This document shows, piece after piece, positions 55,517 to 57,386 of a DNA stretch of 57,386 bases (its first letter is position 1; every line of letters starts with the position of its first letter). The DNA is taken from the NCBI GenBank assembly GCA_030834905.1, contig JAUQWZ010000047.1, positions 1 through 57,386 of the forward strand, read 5' to 3'. A program made the translations under genes and the position numbers. The notes under the pieces are model-generated. The model ran no database searches. It had not been told where the DNA came from and saw nothing but the letters and a program-made list of their open reading frames with translations. This DNA comes from Aggregatilineales bacterium (GTDB lineage: Bacteria > Chloroflexota > Anaerolineae > Aggregatilineales > Phototrophicaceae).

Positions 55517-57316
55517 CTAGACGTTCGGTAAAACGCTGCCGGTCGTGCTCATGCCCACATGGAAAACCAGCAGATACTGTCCCTGCGTTTGCTGCTGGTA
55601 GCTGGTCATGACAAAATTATAGAAGTTGAAATCCGGGTCACTGCTCAACTGAAGCCCGGACAGCGGCAGGCTCAGCATGGCGTCATAGTCCCAACCGGGC
55701 AGCGAGCCGGTGTTAATGGTGATCGACGACGAACTGAGGTTGGTTGACTGCCCGTAGCATAAGCCGGAATTGCCCGCGTCATCGCAGTAGATGGGGCTGC
55801 CGTTGGAATCGTTGAGCATGTTCAGGTCGGCATCGGCGCGATACATATACGGATCGAGGCTGACATTGCCGCGCGTGAGCATATACACCGACAGCGGCAC
55901 GCCCGAAGCGACCATGCCGGGGGTGAGACGGATGGAGAACGGATCGCCTGCGCCATCGCCCGAAGTGACGCCCATGCCTTCGAGGATGAGCAGGAATTCG
56001 CCCGAGGTGTTGCCGAAGCCGCCCACGACCAGCGAGACATCGGCGAAGGTGCTGGCGCTGTTCTGGTCAAACGAGACCTGGGCGCTGAGATTGGATGCGG
56101 GTACGCTGCCGCTGGTTGGAAGGTTGGCGCTGTAGCGGTTGGCGCTGGCGGTGTCGTCGCTGCACAGACCTTCGCCGCTTTCATCCAGCACCGCCAGCAC
56201 CGGGTCAAAGCCGTTCAGACCGATAGCCGTTGCCGTGTAGGTGAAGCCGGAGCGCATCTGGTTGACGATGATCTCTACGCCGTTGTCAAAGGTCGCGCCG
56301 TTGTCGCAGGTCACGCTGACGCCAGCGGGCAGCGTGCTGGTCTGGTTCTGCGGCACTGCGGTTGGCACGATGGTGGTGACGCTGTCTTTACCGCCGCTGG
56401 TGCCGGTGGCTGGCGCTGTGCCGATGTGGAACGCCAGCACGTACTGCCCCTGCGTTTGCTGCTGGTAGCTGGTCATGACGAAATTGAAGAAGTTGAAATC
56501 CGGGTCATCGCTCAACTGAAGCCCGGACAGCGGCAGGCTCAGCATGGCGTCATAGTCCCAACCGGGCAGCGAGCCGGTGTTAATGGTGACCGACGACGAA
56601 CCGAGGTTGGCTGACTGCCCGTAGCACAAGCCCGAATTGCCCGCGTCATCGCAGGAGATGGGGATGCCGCTGGAGTCGTTAATGATGGCAAGATTTTCGT
56701 CGGCGCGGAACATATACGGATCGAGATCGGTAGTCCGCGAAATCATGTACACCGTCAGCGGCACGCCTGAGGCGATCATGTTCGGGGTGAGACGGACGGA
56801 GAACGGATCGCCCGCGCCATCGCCCGAAGTAACGCCCATACCTTCGATGATGAGCACAAATTCACCGGTGACATTGCCAAAGCCGCCCACGACCAGCGAG
56901 ACATCGGCGAAAGTGCTGGCGCTGTTCTGATCAAACGTGACCTGGGCGCTGAGATTGGATGCGGATACGCTGCCGCTGGTCGGAAGGTTTGCCGCGTAGG
57001 ATGCGGCAACCGAAGCGTCGTCGTTGCACAGACCTTCACCGCTTTCATCCAGTACCGCCAGCACCGGATCAAAGCCGTTCAGACCGATAGCCGTTGCCGT
57101 GTAGGTGAAGCCGGAGCGCATCTGGTTGACGATGATCTCCACGCCGTTGTCAAAGCTGACCCCGCTGTCGCAGGTCACGCTGACGCCCCCGCCTTGCTGC
57201 GCATGAATGGTGAATGGCGCAAGGAAACAACAAAGCAATACTACTAAGAAGCCATATGAATATTCCTGTTCGGTAGAATGGAGGTGCAAGCCAAACCAAC
57301 TACCAAACAGGAACAA
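55517..57316 (-). CDS. Secreted protein of two ~289-aa tandem repeats, signal peptide interrupted by IS
   Basis: 599 aa as read. It contains two near-identical halves, each beginning VSVTCD(S/N)G and DNGVEIIVNQMRSGFTYTAT and ending near FNFVMTSYQQQTQGQY, with an 867-nt period. Each half has two modules like the bacterial pre-peptidase (PPC) domain (FDPVLAVLDESGEGLC; DPYMFRADENLAIIN). The hydrophobic LVVLLCCFLAPFTIHAQQ is the rest of a signal peptide. The IS inverted repeat begins immediately before it (57248), so codons upstream belong to the IS and the native Met and basic n-region are lost. The fused frame can only start at TTG codons such as 57316; expression and export are doubtful. Confidence 0.85.
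   Translation of the reverse strand: MFLFGSWFGLHLHSTEQEYSYGFLVVLLCCFLAPFTIHAQQGGGVSVTCDSGVSFDNGVEIIVNQMRSGFTYTATAIGLNGFDPVLAVLDESGEGLCNDDASVAASYAANLPTSGSVSASNLSAQVTFDQNSASTFADVSLVVGGFGNVTGEFVLIIEGMGVTSGDGAGDPFSVRLTPNMIASGVPLTVYMISRTTDLDPYMFRADENLAIINDSSGIPISCDDAGNSGLCYGQSANLGSSSVTINTGSLPGWDYDAMLSLPLSGLQLSDDPDFNFFNFVMTSYQQQTQGQYVLAFHIGTAPATGTSGGKDSVTTIVPTAVPQNQTSTLPAGVSVTCDNGATFDNGVEIIVNQMRSGFTYTATAIGLNGFDPVLAVLDESGEGLCSDDTASANRYSANLPTSGSVPASNLSAQVSFDQNSASTFADVSLVVGGFGNTSGEFLLILEGMGVTSGDGAGDPFSIRLTPGMVASGVPLSVYMLTRGNVSLDPYMYRADADLNMLNDSNGSPIYCDDAGNSGLCYGQSTNLSSSSITINTGSLPGWDYDAMLSLPLSGLQLSSDPDFNFYNFVMTSYQQQTQGQYLLVFHVGMSTTGSVLPNV
57248..57264. repeat. IS left terminal inverted repeat
   Basis: GAAGCCATATGAATATT, exact inverse of 121-137, with TAA just outside (57245-57247). 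Marks the start of the element whose transposase begins at 57334. Confidence 0.85.
57263..57313. repeat. Hairpin in the IS leader
   Basis: TTCCTGTTCGGTAG (57263-57276) and CTACCAAACAGGAA (57300-57313) pair over 14 nt with one mismatch, 20 nt before the transposase ATG. Such structures in IS leaders can block transposase translation from read-in transcripts. Confidence 0.65.
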
Positions 57317-57333
57317 ACCAAGTGTGTCATAGA

Positions 57334-57386
57334 ATGAAGGTCTATACCAGTGATTTAAGTGATAGGCAGTGGGAAACGATCCGGGA
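57334..57386 (+). CDS. IS5-like transposase, N-terminal end (partial, cut by window edge)
   Basis: MKVYTSDLSDRQWETIR continues to the edge. The pattern xYxSDLSDxQWxxI is the N-terminus of IS5-family transposases (ISL2/IS427/IS1031-type). No clear Shine-Dalgarno precedes the ATG. Same strand and presumably the same element type as the C-terminal piece at 3-122. Confidence 0.85.
   Translation, partial: MKVYTSDLSDRQWETIR

Noticed and set aside
1..57386. 57-kb composite transposon or circular element bounded by the IS
   Set aside because: The content is core chromosomal (tmRNA, tRNAs, citrate synthase, trmD, etf, ndk), and the joined ends do not restore a plausible gene start. An assembly edge at repeats explains the ends more simply.
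1..57386. CRISPR array
   Set aside because: The short repeats found have 7- or 9-nt periods without spacers; no 25-40 nt direct repeats with unique spacers were seen.

Overview
The window looks like a contig from a Chloroflexota (Anaerolineae-like) chromosome. This is an inference from gene content and style: giant acidic TPR proteins with Trp-Leu motifs, Pro/Thr-rich stalks, a BtrH-like protein, Uma2, and dispersed 9-nt and palindromic repeats. No rRNA or taxonomic marker was available for comparison. The chromosomal core is represented by tmRNA, tRNA-Cys, tRNA-Leu, citrate synthase, etfAB, rsfS, ndk, trmD and an RluD-type synthase. The window begins with the last 39 codons of an IS5-like transposase and ends with the first codons of one, both on the + strand, with matching 17-bp terminal inverted repeats. 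It is therefore bounded by two directly oriented copies of one IS, which is what an assembly broken at repeats would give.

Layout. 0.3-0.7 kb: tmRNA. 0.8-2.7 kb: etfBA; an acyl-CoA dehydrogenase at 7.6-8.8 kb could feed this flavoprotein. 3-10 kb: PfkB-like kinase, a radical SAM DNA-repair-type gene behind a promoter with a LexA/DinR-type SOS box, small proteins, SGNH hydrolase, Uma2 nuclease, GNAT. 10.4-15 kb: a one-strand sulfur-relay cluster: JAMM peptidase, rhodanese, tRNA-Cys, MoaD/ThiS-like carrier ending GGN, DUF4395, membrane-anchored thioredoxin, E1-rhodanese fusion. It is preceded by a structured RNA leader ending in an intrinsic terminator. It resembles the actinobacterial Mec-CysO-MoeZ system without cysM. 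15.4-23.6 kb: citrate synthase, RelE-type toxin-antitoxin pair, rhomboid protease, tyrosine recombinase, ComEA-like protein, MscS channel, a nitrilase-fold protein lacking its catalytic Cys, RluD, RsfS, Ndk.

23.8-29.7 kb: two adjacent acidic low-complexity proteins (699 and 1272 aa) with about 35 Trp-Leu/Met motifs and TPR domains. 29.9-35.2 kb: a BMP/PnrA-type nucleoside ABC transporter (binding protein, double ATPase, two permeases) with a HIT-family gene inside; a secreted 5'-nucleotidase at 38.4-40 kb would supply it with nucleosides. 40.1-42.1 kb: the histidine phosphatase / DUF3090 / SCO1664 trio known from Actinobacteria. 42.3-50.5 kb: metallophosphoesterase, ECF sigma and membrane anti-sigma, tRNA-Leu, two paralogous membrane-anchored proteins, BtrH-like protein, lipoproteins and a PLAT-domain protein. 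50.6-57.3 kb: trmD, Roadblock/LC7 protein, zinc-ribbon-FHA protein, GT-C glycosyltransferase, and a tandemly duplicated secreted protein whose signal peptide is cut by the right-hand IS.

Intergenic DNA carries several repeat families: perfect palindromes flanked by GTAGGG/CCCTAC whose arms covary, 9-nt GTAA tandem repeats, 9-nt GCCAAG-type repeats and a heptamer array. Several genes have a -10 hexamer exactly 6 nt before ATG, suggesting leaderless transcripts.
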